From NCBI GenBank assembly GCA_022925895.1, contig JAKSYS010000478.1, forward strand, positions 1 to 49,649: 49,649 nt of DNA, in the 5' to 3' direction. This DNA comes from Fragilaria crotonensis (lineage: Eukaryota; Bacillariophyta; Fragilariophyceae; Fragilariales; Fragilariaceae). Positions 39,628-49,649 of this stretch are shown here, piece after piece; position 1 is the stretch's first letter; every line of letters begins with the position of its first letter. The position numbers and the translations under genes were made by a program. Under the pieces are notes generated by a model that was given only the letters and a program-made list of their open reading frames with translations, ran no database searches and was not told the origin of the DNA.

Positions 39628-40986
39628 TCAGGCATCAGCGTCATATTCAACGACCTCTGTTGACGAATTTGCCGCGGTCGCCGCAATCGCGCGTGGCTGG
39701 TCGCTTGTACGGTTGTCGTTTGTGTATCGGCCGCCACCGCGCCCGCCGTACGAGCCACGGTCCGCGTATCCTCGGCCGCCACCGCGTCCATAACCACCTC
39801 CACGGCCGTCGAAGCGACCCGAACCACCGCGATTGGCTAGGTATTCACGACGCTGATGAATATAAGCAATGCCTCCACATGTTCTCAATTTCTCCCACTC
39901 ATCACTTGTAAAGTTTCGATTGATATCGGATACATCAACTCCGTTCATTACAACTTTCAACTTTTGTCCCCCACCGCCACGGCCGCCACCGCGATTACCG
40001 GAGCGTCCACCCACGACTGCCGCCTCCACGAGACTTGGTCGACGTTGTGGCACCAATCGATCGTTTGTTGTTCTTACCTGGTTCGGATAGTGCGAATCGA
40101 CTCGAGACCGTTCGGGAAAGTGTGATACACGCGGCATCAAAATCAGCCAAGTACTTATCACGTACAATTCCCATAGTCGTCTGAACCTGAATATCGTCAC
40201 AACGTATGCTGCGAAGAAGGAACTGTACCTTTGTTGCTCATACATGGGCTGCCCTGCATCTTCCAATTCTTTGAACGCCTCATTCATCCGGGTTAAATAT
40301 TTCTCGAATGGAAATGCAGCTTCACTTTTCCAGAAAAGCGCTTCCAATTTCGCATTTGCCGAAGCTGCACGCCTCATATCGTGCGCCTCTCCAATATAAT
40401 GTTCGCGTAAGAGCAAATGCGCGGCACGTCCATCACCATCGCTTACCTTTTCAAACCAGGTTGCACCGTCTGTCTTTGTCAATAAGTCTTTGAACAAGTG
40501 ATAAACCTCACGATTGTCTTCAATGTATTGCGGGGTGTCGAACGATACCGCCCATAACGTGCGAGTATACTCATCTGGCGCATCATTAGGATCGGCATCA
40601 GCAGGGCGAATAACATAGCTCAAGGGCACACCAGCTTTACCCTTCCTCGAGTCAAGATAATTTGTCACTTTCTTTATCCAATTCTTATAATCACTTGCGT
40701 TAAACGCGTCAGGATAATACAGCTTTGAGTCAGACTCCTTGCCTTCCTTAACCAAGGACATTTCACGAATGAGTTGGGCAATCTTGGCATCATTCAACTC
40801 CGTTAGATCACATGGAGCATCCTCGCGGAGTTTCTTGTTAACCCAGAACTTGACTGCCTTCAACTTCTTTGTGCGAGCTAAACCCATCAAAACTCTAGTA
40901 GCCGCAGGGGAACGTTTAGAATTGCGGTCCGCCATGGAGTCCAACTCAGAATCCGTATAGTTGGCTAGCTCCTCAACAGACTCCAA
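39628..40986 (-). CDS. Element A gag
   Basis: A 452-residue frame. The conserved gag core includes KLYYPDAFNASDYKNWI, VPLSYVIRPADADP and FEKYLTRMNEAFKELED. A stretch of about 45 residues near 40090-40230 is out of frame: the homologous reading (a KVQFLLRSI-like series) is in a neighbouring frame, entered and left by compensating shifts. The C terminus is an Arg/Gly-rich RNA-binding tail (GGRGGGGQKLK, GRGGGYGRGGGRGY) rather than a CCHC knuckle. The start at 40986 follows a 480-bp leader. Confidence 0.88.
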   Translation of the reverse strand: MESVEELANYTDSELDSMADRNSKRSPAATRVLMGLARTKKLKAVKFWVNKKLREDAPCDLTELNDAKIAQLIREMSLVKEGKESDSKLYYPDAFNASDYKNWIKKVTNYLDSRKGKAGVPLSYVIRPADADPNDAPDEYTRTLWAVSFDTPQYIEDNREVYHLFKDLLTKTDGATWFEKVSDGDGRAAHLLLREHYIGEAHDMRRAASANAKLEALFWKSEAAFPFEKYLTRMNEAFKELEDAGQPMYEQQRYSSFFAAYVVTIFRFRRLWELYVISTWLILMPRVSHFPERSRVDSHYPNQVRTTNDRLVPQRRPSLVEAAVVGGRSGNRGGGRGGGGQKLKVVMNGVDVSDINRNFTSDEWEKLRTCGGIAYIHQRREYLANRGGSGRFDGRGGGYGRGGGRGYADRGSYGGRGGGRYTNDNRTSDQPRAIAATAANSSTEVVEYDADA

Positions 40987-41455
40987 CCCTTCATACTCAA
41001 TAAGTCGAGTTTGGGAGGATATCCCTCAATCCACACACGTGAAGAATAAAACGCATCGGCTGATGTTCCAACCCAGGGAACATCGCTTCAAGATCAACGA
41101 CGATGGGAATTTCTGCCATGATGTCTGTGTCAATTTACGAGAGGGTGTCAATACCACTCCTACGTGCGTGCGAATACCAGCGATTTCGGACAACATATTG
41201 TGACCGCCGTGACCATGGGAGTCAACATCGCGCCAAGAGATGATCCGTCTCTGGCTTGTACGTACAAACGCAAAGGCTGGAACCCAGACCAATGCTCTAT
41301 GACCGGCTGAGCGACCCCATGACGGTGGCCTACCTTAATCGCTCATACAATGCCATGTCATAGCATCACCTCGTCCGTTTATCCGAGGGATGGCAACACA
41401 TGGGTGTCGTCTTTTCAAAACGCAACTCCTCGTTCTCATATCTTTCTCAATTCAC
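40987..41455 (-). other. Element A leader (no gene)
   Basis: Untranslated region between primer site and gag. Open frames here lack domain support. Confidence 0.6.
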
Positions 41456-41469
41456 TGGGTCTGATAAAC
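41456..41469 (-). promoter_or_regulatory. Element A primer binding site, anticodon-arm-like
   Basis: The plus strand reads TGGGTCTGATAAAC and abuts the LTR. It is identical in element B. It fits tRNA positions 27-40: stem TGGGT, loop CTGATAA with U33 and anticodon GAU, then AC. That implies priming by a 5' half-tRNA, as known for Drosophila copia. Confidence 0.7.
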
Positions 41470-41663
41470 TGTTTAAGATAAGCCGTCATGTCCAAAGAAA
41501 CACTTACCACACAAGCAAGAAGATCAATAACAACAGGTTAAAACAATATTATAATATAATATATAAAGATACACGTTACGTTCACATAATGACTGAATCA
41601 CGAGTCCGGATCGATATAATGACCCACCGATAGTACAGTAGACAGTACGACCAGCATTAAACA
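41470..41663 (-). repeat. Element A 5' LTR (194 bp)
   Basis: Intact LTR with TGTTTAA...TTAAACA ends. AAGA follows at 41664, repeating 34770-34773. Confidence 0.94.
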
Positions 41664-41745
41664 AAGAATATCATAAAGATAGAACTGTCGTACCGTACGA
41701 CAGTCATACAGTACAGTCCATGACTGTAGCATGGCCACTTAATCA
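41664..41745 (-). repeat. Element B 3' LTR, inner fragment
   Basis: Matches 48027-48110 apart from two missing T in a homopolymer. Includes the 21-bp palindrome at 41684-41704. On the minus strand GAGGGGAC precedes its TG as polypurine tract (41746-41753). Confidence 0.93.
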
Positions 41746-41889
41746 GTCCCCTCGAATTAATGGGGCTAAGCCATACGGGCACATTAGTTCGTCGATGCGT
41801 GTATACATACGATCAGAGTGTGATATTTAGCAGCCATGGCTGGCATGCAAGGGAACCCAAAAAGAAACCTGCGAACCTCAAGGAGGATC

Positions 41890-44064
41890 ATCAACAGTGA
41901 TCGGTTATATCGTATAGAATCAAGCCCACGAGATGGTCGCGTTTCTGGCCTCCGGGAATGATTTTAGAGCAAATGTCGGCTGGGTTATCATGGGTCGACA
42001 CATGACCCGTTAGGCATTCACCCATGGCTACTGCCTCACGCACCGCGTGGTAGAACAGAATTTGATTTCTTCTTCAACGTCGATTCTGGTCGTTGAGTAT
42101 TATGAATGACAGACATGTTGTCACCATAGATGTCTGACGGGCCGGATAATGGGACTCCCATCATCCGCAATTTGTATCGGAGGCCACGCAAGGTTTCCAT
42201 TCCTTGCTTCATCGCAACGAATTCGGCCCCAAATACACTCGTCTCAATCGTAGATTGTTTCTTTGAGAACCACGTTATTGGCGACATATTCAAGTACACA
42301 ATAAATCCAGTTCGTGATTGTCTCGTGCGTTGGTCGCCCGCATGATCGGAATCAACGAACATGCGCAAATCAACTTCCTTTCCGCGTGTAGGGGCGCATT
42401 CGGTGGGATTGCCTCTGTGACATCTCCGTAGTATTCCTTCCAGTTGCACACCTTAAAGGATGACATATCGATAAGGGGGTACGACGGGTCAAAAACGATA
42501 CGAGCATTATGCTTCTTCTCGAGGAATTGAAAACGTGGAATACGGCCTCCAATGCCCCTCGCGTGGTTGTACAAGGTATGAGGCAAGTTCAGAAACCTCA
42601 GTGATGATATCAATACGCCCCAGTTCGACGCACCAGCGCAACACTCCAATTTGCGTCTGATAGAATGAGGATTGTGCTGTGTCGAGTACTGGACTCGTGT
42701 CCAATTCCGGAGCATAATTGAGTGGGAATGGGCCTTTGATCTCTTTGACCACTGACGTGACGGAAAGTTTGCAGCGTGATATGCTTTCACATTCTGTACC
42801 GCAGCCTGGATATACTTGCTGGAACTCATAGCCCAGGATTGTACTCCATTTGGTAGCGTATACAGACGGAGTTTTGCACCCAAATAGAACTCGGGGTCGC
42901 GGATCGATCCTGGTTTAGTCTTAAAGTAGTGATCGATTTCTTGCAAAGCACGTAAACCATCATGGTGCACGACCAGGATATCGTCGACATACAACAGACA
43001 ATACGCATAGTATTTGTAGCCATCGTCCTTACGAACCTCAGGCTTCATCCAAACGTCAGGATCGGCTTTACACGATTCCCACCCAAGGTGCCTCATGCAA
43101 TCGGCTAGGTGGTTACGAAACGATGCGCCAGCGGACTTCAAACCGTATAAGGCCCTCACGATGATTGCCTTCTTGCCAGCATTCTCTCCGAACTCCGGCC
43201 CAAGTCGACACCATATCTTTTCACCTACGGGAGCGGTGAGATAGGCATTCTCAATATTGGCCGTTTTTACTTCGAGGTCATTAAGAGTCAATGCAATCCT
43301 TACTGACTCTCTAGATACAACGCTTGCATACATGACATGCGCGGGTGGCGAGTCGGTCATGTGACCCCCTGCCACCAGTCGGGCTTTCCTCTGAAAATCC
43401 TCCATCTTAACGTCATAAATAAGATGGCACCCGATCTCTTGGAAGGTTGGTGGTGGGTTCGTTTTGTCATCCATCACCTGGAATGCCACCTGTACCTTCG
43501 CCATTTCTTTTCGGATTGCGTCTTGCCACAACGTGTTTCCGTTCTCGCGGTCAATACGGATGCAATCCTCATAGGTTTTAGGTACTTCAATACCAAACTT
43601 ATGAGTTCGCTTATGGTATCGACTATTAATGGCAGCAATGATGCGATTGCGTCGTTTCTGCGTAAAAGGTACCCACCAAGCGAAGGCTGGTTCGGTATCT
43701 ATCCCTTGGGCTACCGCATTATTGGCCACCTCGGATTGGATTCCTTCAGGTCGGCAAGTCGTTCCCGACCTACTACCGTCCTTCCATTCCACACAGAGTT
43801 GCCACCCCTTGTGGTCTTGCGAAAGTGTCGGTTTGATCCACGCTGGACATACATGTCCTTGCGGTCTACCGCCGTCGAGTCCCTTCGATGGTCAATGATA
43901 CCTTCTAATAGGAGATATTGATTCCCCTCCGTGTCGCACATTGCATAAATGTTCTGTGCGATCACGTTGGCAACGAGTTCTGCGGTTTGTCCGTCGGCAA
44001 ACTCCATTGTAGATTCGCGTATCAAGAATGGGATTCTGGTTGGCCTTCCCAATGAGACTGCCAT
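41890..44064 (-). CDS. Element B pol, C-terminal part: chromo-like linker, RT and RNase H (frame breaks)
   Basis: The linker (43711-44064) includes LVANVIAQNIYAMCDTEG and then the chromo-like WKDGSRSG..., leading into a 500-residue RT frame (42290-43792). It has YDVKMEDFQRKARLVAGGHM, VIVRALYGLKSAGA-like motif and YVDD (268-271, LLYVDDILVV). In motif A the expected Asp is Asn179 (KTANIENAYL), which should abolish polymerisation. RNase H is in the frame 42036-42449 (MFVDSDHAGDQRTRQS, FGAEFVAMK, IYGDNMSVIHN). Its last part, with NPADICSKI, lies in another frame down to about 41890. At least three shifts. Confidence 0.87.
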
Positions 44065-44123
44065 CAGCTCCCGTTTTCTACCCCGGACCTTGGCACTTAA
44101 ATGTTTGTCACCGAGAGGCAGCG

Positions 44124-45959
44124 TTACTTCGGCTCCACGTATTGATCATACGTGTCTACGTCGGGTTCCTCATCGGCTTCGGGAACTAATGTCCGTTCTC
44201 CTTCGTCATCGTCGGCGTAATATTGGAAGTCTGGAGTGCCAAGATCTTCCAATTCTGGATCGTTAGCAAAGTCTTCATACTTAAACCCGTCCCTAGAGCG
44301 GTGTTCACCTTCTCCGTGAAAACTTCGCGTCTGCGCTTCATCGTCGTCAGACATTTCATCCTGCGTCAGCAACCGAACTGTGGACCGATACACGACCTGG
44401 CCGTTTTCCTTCAAAACTTTCCTGGTCATGGCTGGACCAATGTCAATGGCGGGTCCCAAATCACGCCCCAATACCATCGACTCATCCGGGTACGTCACGG
44501 AGGTATCTCTGAAGAGAACCCACTCATACCACTTATGTAAAGCGAAAGGAGATATGTCAGCAGTTTCGCCGCTGACTAGGGTCTCTGGTACCTGCCCGTT
44601 CAGCCGACAAATGTTGTGGGCAGTGTGGATCGAACATAAGCCTCGCGCTCGAGGCAATCACCCCATAAACGTTTCGGTGCACCGGACCGAACCATTTGTC
44701 TACCAACACCTTCTTCAGCTCCCGTATGGCCGCTTCTGCGGCATTCGACCATGGTGTGTGTGGTTCCGTTTGTCTTACTCGCGTCCAAACTTCCCTTCAT
44801 TTCCTTCGGAACAATCCCATAGTCTGCTCCCTCGCACCGTCCATGATGATCGTGTTTGGAACTCCGTCGCGTTGGAATAACAGGGAGAGTCCCTCGTGCG
44901 CGAGCGATTTCTTGGACATCGGAAACGCACGACACCAACCATCTGCCGTCGCGAATATTTGCGCGTATCGATTGTTCCGCCGAGAGACTGTATTCGATAC
45001 AAGTGTATCGGTAAAACAATCGATGGGCAACCGCCTGTATCGGAGCTGTCGATCATTCGTACGAAAACGCCTCGACAGACTCGGATGTAGTACCGTCCGA
45101 ATCCCTCGTTGCGTTGTCACATTTATGGTTCGCTTGGCCGTTTGGAGATCAATACTCCAATTCCGCGCCAAGAGTTGGGGATCGAATTGCTTTCCGGCAG
45201 GGCTAGGCCGGAGAGCCGCAACAGCACGGGTGAGGGACTTGATCTCAAACGTTGGCGAGGTCGTTGTAAGGATAGGCTTGTTGCGGCTAGTCCAAGTTGT
45301 AGTCCGTTCATGAACGAAACCATGTTAGAAACCGAGCAGAGTCGCCTTGACGGCTGCGGTGCGCCGATACGGTCCCCTGTTTCTGACAGGTGTTTCGTAA
45401 GGGCGGCCTCCTCAGCGGCAAAGGAGGGATCATATGGGTCATATGGTGGGTCTTCGCTGGTGAGGGTAAGATGTGGTAACATCTCATATTCGGCAACGGT
45501 CGGCTTGCGGGTGGGGAATGTGGACGTGACACCTTGGATCGAGCGGGATCACGTAGGGTGTCGTATTCATCTGTTGGGATCACGAGGAGTCGTCAAGTCA
45601 GTAGCATTGTCAGTAAGAAAACGAGGCGTCTCGTTGATTATTACGTCATTCAGTCTGACTTGCGTGGTCGACAACAGGTTATGGGAGAGGTCAGGGATGT
45701 GGATCGCCTGGTGAACCATGAGGATGACTGTTTCTCCAGTAGGGGGATCATCGTACGCAAGGGCTGCAGAAACTGTCTTGAGGTCCTTCGCGATCGGGCC
45801 TGACGGATCGTAACCTGTCACATTAATTGGGCGATCGTAATCATGGACTACTAAACAGTTATTGCCTACGGCACATTGGTCGGCATGCGAATCGAGATCC
45901 GTCCGAGATTCGTTCGGAACAGTAACGTCTAGAGATCCCAACGTGCGTAGGACGGCCAA
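44124..45959 (-). CDS. Element B pol, N-terminal part: DSHAD protease and integrase (frame breaks)
   Basis: The protease frame (45567-45959) has TDLDSHADQCAVG. Then come 45123-45482, a Pro/Leu-rich linker, and 44797-45171 with integrase residues in DCFTDTLVSN and NTIIMDGAREQTMG. The catalytic Glu region and C-terminal part (RQMVRSGAPKRLWGDCLERE) are around 44600-44790. 44124-44657 (KWYEWVLFRDTSVTYPDE, then an acidic tail) leads to RT. Frame changes at about 45500, 45150, 44800 and 44650. Confidence 0.82.
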
Positions 45960-46337
45960 ACAGGCCGAAGGTCACTGGGACTCCGCTGTTGAAGCCTTCT
46001 TTTGTCGCGAAAGTGCCGCGTTACTTCGGTTAGTACCAACCTTGGCTTTCTTGGGCGGTTTCTGGGTTGCCAAGGACGAGTCACTGCTTGAGCTAACTGT
46101 CCCCTGTTCATCAACAGTGGCCTTGCTCATTTGCTTGCCAATTGCGAGACCTGCCGGTTGACCGCACGAAGATTCTTAATCACGTCCTTGGGTTTCCACC
46201 GCTCTTTGTCTTACTGTCTTTGGCGCCTGGTTTGTGACCTCGTTTCAGGCGCTTAGACGCAGGTTCCTTCTTCTGCTCAGGTGTGAGTTTGGCATACTGC
46301 GTCTTTTGTATAGTACCGATCCTCTATCGCATTGGCT

Positions 46338-47443
46338 TTACATTTGCCGGTTTTCAACTCCGAGATGTTGACGGTCGGGGAATTCGATTTCCCTTGAGGT
46401 CTGGCGGATGTAATCCTGATAGAGGTGACGCGCATCAAAGTCATTCCTCAAGCTCGTCGGACATGATCCGAGTTTTGACCGCATCGAACTTGTCCGTCTT
46501 GATGCCATCAAGTAAGCGAACCTTGGAGCGGGGATCAATCCCAGTGTAGCCATGTTCGACAAGGCCTTCCATCACGGAATGTTGCTGTTTATGGACGTTG
46601 ATATATTTCTCAAAGTCCCAGCGGCGTTGCTCACCATTGTAGACCGTATCCTTGAGCTTCTGTTCCGCCATTGTTGCCATATTGTCGATGTTATTAGGCC
46701 CTAAATAATGGAGGTAGAGCCCATGGTAGGCCATGCGACCATCACGAGTCTTTTGTGCCGGCTTCACATACGTCCAACAAGGATGTTCACGTGTGATTTG
46801 GGAGATAATATCCCAAACTCTACCTCGATTCGCAAGATAGACTGGGTCAGGAACCCTAACGTTCTCAGCGTTGAGCGTATAATGCGGCGCCCTTGCTATC
46901 ATTTCGTCTTGTATGGTAGGATACGTCGCATTGGCATCGTCGTCTGGGATGGCTTCCTCCTTTCGAACAACGTAAGCCAGCGGGATCATGCGTTCGCCAA
47001 GGACCGATCGGAGGTACTCATCGATCGCCTCCATTGTCTTCGGCCAATCTTTGGCGTTAATAGTCGGCAAATCATCGGGGATTCAAACTCACGGGGCTCT
47101 CTGACTCTTCGAATCGCTTCAAGGGTGATGTCGGCAGGGGACGACAGTTTGACTCACTCGCATCTGATGGCGGAGGTAGAAAGCGAGGAGTTTGAGGTGT
47201 CCTTCTGCACGTTGGTTGACAGGTACCCCGGGTTTGGGATGTTGGCGGCACAGCCACCCCTCCTGGCGGGGCAGGGATCATCCCTCCCGGGCGTCGGATC
47301 ACAGCGCACAAACTAGCAATCTCGTCATCGGTGAGAAGTCTAATTTCCTCTGGGAATCCATCCTGTTCATCAACGAGTGCCTGGGCAGCAGCCTCAGTGA
47401 AACCCAGGCGGGTCATAGCCGCACGCATAACGGCGTTGTTCAT
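46338..47443 (-). CDS. Element B gag (frame breaks)
   Basis: The N-terminal part is 47072-47443 (MNNAVMRAAMTRLGFTEAAA...). The core is in a second frame, 46441-47070: MIPLAYVVRKEEAIPDDDA, IISQITREHPCWTYVKPAQ and RRWDFEKYINVHKQQH, the same gag family as element A. The end is in a third frame (NDFDARHLYQDYIRQTSREI) to about 46338. A Lys-rich region with a possible basic tail lies at 46000-46300. No CCHC knuckle was identified with confidence. Confidence 0.78.
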
Positions 47444-47974
47444 ACCGCAAAGAGGTCGAGCAAGAACAGAAAACCAGTTCGATAAAAAGAAGAAGTGAGC
47501 AATCGAAAATGGTTTTGTCTCGGTCCGTTGATCCGTTCAACGGAGCTCGTCTCTGGTATGGTCCCAGTAGCTCTGTAGTGGGTAAACCGAAAATTTGTAC
47601 CGAAAATGCTTTAATCATCGACGGATGTATATGTACGTTTATCCGAAGGACTCAACTTCCGGCTAGACGGGTCGGGTTCTTTTGCCCGCGATGGTACGGG
47701 CATGGGTCAAGGCGCCCCTTGGTTCCCATCGTGGCTGTCGATTTGCGGATCGACTGATGTAACGGGGCCTTAGGCATCGCCAGTTACCCTTCCAATCATG
47801 CCACGCGATCCATCAGTCACGTCTCGGTCACTGGGAAGAGGCAGTTTGACGCATGCCCAGGCGTGAACGTAAGCGATCAAGGACACTTGGGTTGAGAGCA
47901 AAATCATCCCGATGGACTGTCTAAAACCCGCGAAACGAACGGCACGACGTCAATGCCCGTACCCATGGAGCGAT
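47444..47974 (-). other. Element B leader (no gene)
   Basis: About 530 bp between gag and primer site. No supported coding. Confidence 0.6.
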
Positions 47975-47988
47975 TGGGTCTGATAAAC
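47975..47988 (-). promoter_or_regulatory. Element B primer binding site
   Basis: Identical 14 bases to element A's site (TGGGTCTGATAAAC), abutting the LTR, although the two LTRs themselves are unrelated in sequence. Confidence 0.7.
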
Positions 47989-48110
47989 TGAGAAAAGACG
48001 GTCACAGTAACATGAAGGTGCGATAAAAGAATATCATAAAGATAGAACTGTCGTACCGTACGACAGTCATACAGTACAGTCCATGACTGTAGCATGGCCA
48101 CTTTTAATCA
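47989..48110 (-). repeat. Element B 5' LTR (122 bp)
   Basis: TGAGAAAAG...TTAATCA, very short for an LTR. Contains a perfect 21-bp palindrome at 48047-48067 (10-bp arms, ACTGTCGTAC / GTACGACAGT, around one C). GAAT follows as target duplication. Confidence 0.93.
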
Positions 48111-48572
48111 GAATTTCGAACGTCAGGAGGGATTTTTTTGCTTAAAGATTTACTACATCTCCGCGTACCTACAGGTTAAGTGGGATGCCAGTTGTGGGAT
48201 GTGGGATGGACAGTGATCAGTAATCCCAGGCAACGGTAGTCCCTACCTACCATCGGGAAATCTCATCGGTGTGTCTGGTCATCTATGTGTCATCAGTTGA
48301 CGAGGAACACGAGACGATGACGAACAACGATGAAAGGGTAGTTTCTATCTCAGCAGCGGTTCTACGCTGGGATCATGAAGGGCCGCTCATCTGGTACAAA
48401 GATCAACCAGGCTTTACTGGTTACTTCGTTACTCGCATTCTTGGGTTTACCTCAAGCGAGGTTACTCAAGATTGAGCATCCAAGAACAAGTACCTGGTCG
48501 GGCTTACTTTGGTATTGTCCTCACTTGTTTGGATTTTGACCTTCGCCCTCGGACCGTACATTCAAGGTTGTT
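48111..48572. other. Intergenic stretch, no supported gene
   Basis: About 460 bp after the nest. Contains three GTGGGATG-like words near 48190-48210. No gene seen. Confidence 0.5.
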
Positions 48573-49649
48573 TTGTCTTTAATTCACTCATTTGATTCTG
48601 TTTTTTCTTCTTCTTCTCTTTCGCTCCCTTTCCTCATGTCAACTGATCCGTTGCTCGCTCTTCTCGGCGACGCGTCCTCGTTGCTGATCTCCGCGGCTCC
48701 GGCCGCTGGCTCCTCGGGTGCTCCTCCGATCCTTCGGGATAGGGGGGTTGGTGCAGTGCCTTCTTTAGGTACGCCTCCATCTAAGATGTACTCGGTTGTG
48801 AAACTTGATCGTTCGATTCCAGGTTTGTGTTTTGGAATGATCGGCGTAGGTAGTGCGTTTTGCTTTAAGGTTGATTGAAAGGTGAAGGCGCATATGGAAC
48901 ACAAGATTGCGTTGTCGGCAAGGGAAATGGAAGTGGTCGTCATTCAGAGACCATCACCATTCACTGCATTCCGTGAACCTGTTTTGGCTTCGAGCAGGCT
49001 GTCGGAAGGCATCTGGAAGGACTGGGAAGGAAAGTCCATGGGACTGCTGGAGTGGTCAAAAGAATTTCAAGCCGTCAATTGCGCGGTTGACGGGATGACG
49101 TCATCTGAAGATGTGAAGGAAGCAACGGAGTTCATTGACAAAGCTGATTTGTTCCGTACTCCCTCCAAACGCAAGAGGGATGTTAAGGGTGCAGGACCGT
49201 TCGGAGGGACTGGGAATTCCTTAACCACGAGAGGATGCTTCCAACTGATGCCGATGATTTGGATCAAACCATCAAGACAGGAGTAACCAAGGAGTTTCTA
49301 ACCAAAACCTTGGCCCCTGTTGAAACTAGCATGGTCAAAATGGGAAGCACATTGGAGGATGTTGCTAAAGTGACTCTGGAGAGGTTTGTATCTAATGAAA
49401 AGGATGCGGTGCTCATGGCGGTGCATTTTAATCACTGAAAGGAAACTTGGGGTGCACCCACCATCATTGGTGTGAAATTCAGATCCCCAACGTTGTGGGG
49501 AACGATTTCGTTCATTGTGGATGAAGTGAAGAGGTTGGTGACTCCCTCGAGGCTTGGATGCAGAGATGTTGCCCTTCAAGGAGTCGGTGACTGAGTTCTT
49601 GCGCGCTCATTCGACGTTGCGGCATCCGATGGCAAATCATCCACTTGTC
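48573..49649 (+). pseudogene. Unrecognised coding-like sequence with three UGA breaks, runs off the window
   Basis: Frame 48573-48878 (Ser/Leu/Ala-rich start, then PSKMYSVVKLDRSIPGLCFGMIGVG) is followed by TGA. The same frame continues at once with KVKAHMEHKIALSAREMEVV... to about 49210. A one-base shift then gives RDWEFLNHERMLPTDADDLDQ, TLEDVAKVTLERF and, after TGA at 49436, KETWGAPTIIGVKF. After another TGA near 49590 it continues to the edge. The composition looks coding (gag-like ORF1 is possible), but I recognise no family. All breaks are UGA. Confidence 0.5.

Larger units (their letters stand above)
34774..41663 (-). mobile_element. CoDi-type Copia element A, inserted in the LTR of element B
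   Basis: 194-bp LTRs (TGTTTAA...TTAAACA) at 34774-35205 (with a 238-bp insertion) and 41470-41663, flanked by AAGA duplications. Order on the minus strand: primer site (41456-41469), leader, gag, DSHAD protease and integrase, chromo-like linker, RT, RNase H, then CGGGGAC before the 3' LTR. The LTRs differ by a single homopolymer base. The coding region still needs several one-base shifts. Confidence 0.94.
34733..48110 (-). mobile_element. CoDi-type Copia element B (outer element, interrupted by element A)
   Basis: The LTR is 122 bp at 47989-48110. The 3' LTR is split into 34733-34773 and 41664-41745 by element A. The flanks carry GAAT on both sides (34729-34732, 48111-48114). Internal order on the minus strand: primer site 47975-47988, gag, DSHAD protease, integrase, chromo-like linker, RT and RNase H. 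Total own length is about 6.5 kb. Its coding region is frame-broken, and the first RT catalytic Asp is Asn. Confidence 0.93.

Noticed and set aside
48573-49649. UGA read as selenocysteine or by an altered genetic code
   Set aside because: There is also a frameshift, no SECIS element was recognised, and TGA is used as a normal stop in leuS.

Overview
This window reads as nuclear DNA of a photosynthetic stramenopile, most likely a diatom. The reasons are: a bacterial-type leucyl-tRNA synthetase whose presequence carries a plastid-type 'SAF' cleavage motif; short GT-AG introns (67-147 bp); Copia elements of the diatom 'CoDi' kind with an aspartic protease reading DSHAD; and intergenic DNA full of short TACTG/CAGTA and GGTAC palindromic words. 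The species cannot be fixed from the sequence alone.

Layout. 1-66 is the edge of a dispersed repeat. 165-4725 is a host block: an FkbM-type methyltransferase (+, broken frame), a syntaxin-5/Sed5 Qa-SNARE (-, intact) and a phytanoyl-CoA-dioxygenase-like Fe(II)/2-oxoglutarate oxygenase (-, one frameshift). 4957-16891 is a complete 11.9-kb Copia retrotransposon (Copia-1, minus strand) with 0.9-kb LTRs, a 5-bp target-site duplication, a tRNA-3'-end primer site, and a 4.1-kb extra ORF region between the primer site and gag. 17240-21505 is a second host block: the four-exon leucyl-tRNA synthetase (+) convergent, 14 bp apart, with a membrane-anchored protein of unknown function (-). 21848-24195 is a dead hAT transposase. 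24213-31745 is a tyrosine-recombinase retrotransposon (minus strand) whose ends have the A1-ORFs-B1-A2-B2 split direct repeat layout of Ngaro/PAT elements. 31938-34560 is a PDZ-domain host gene with small introns and several frame breaks.

34733-48110 is a nest: CoDi-type Copia element B holds Copia element A inside its 3' LTR, and A in turn holds a 238-bp repeat inside its own 3' LTR. 48573-49649 is a degenerate ORF of unknown family running off the window.

How it works together. About three quarters of the window is retroelement DNA, all of it transcribed on the minus strand, inserted between ordinary host genes. The most notable points are the extra upstream ORF region and the 21-bp/7-residue repeat ORF in the LTR of Copia-1; a possible UGA readthrough signal between gag and pol of the Ngaro-like element; and a primer site shared by A and B that looks like a tRNA anticodon arm, implying priming by a half-tRNA. 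Single-base frame breaks and homopolymer-length differences occur in host genes and in nearly identical LTR pairs alike. Some 'pseudogene' features may therefore be sequence errors rather than biology.
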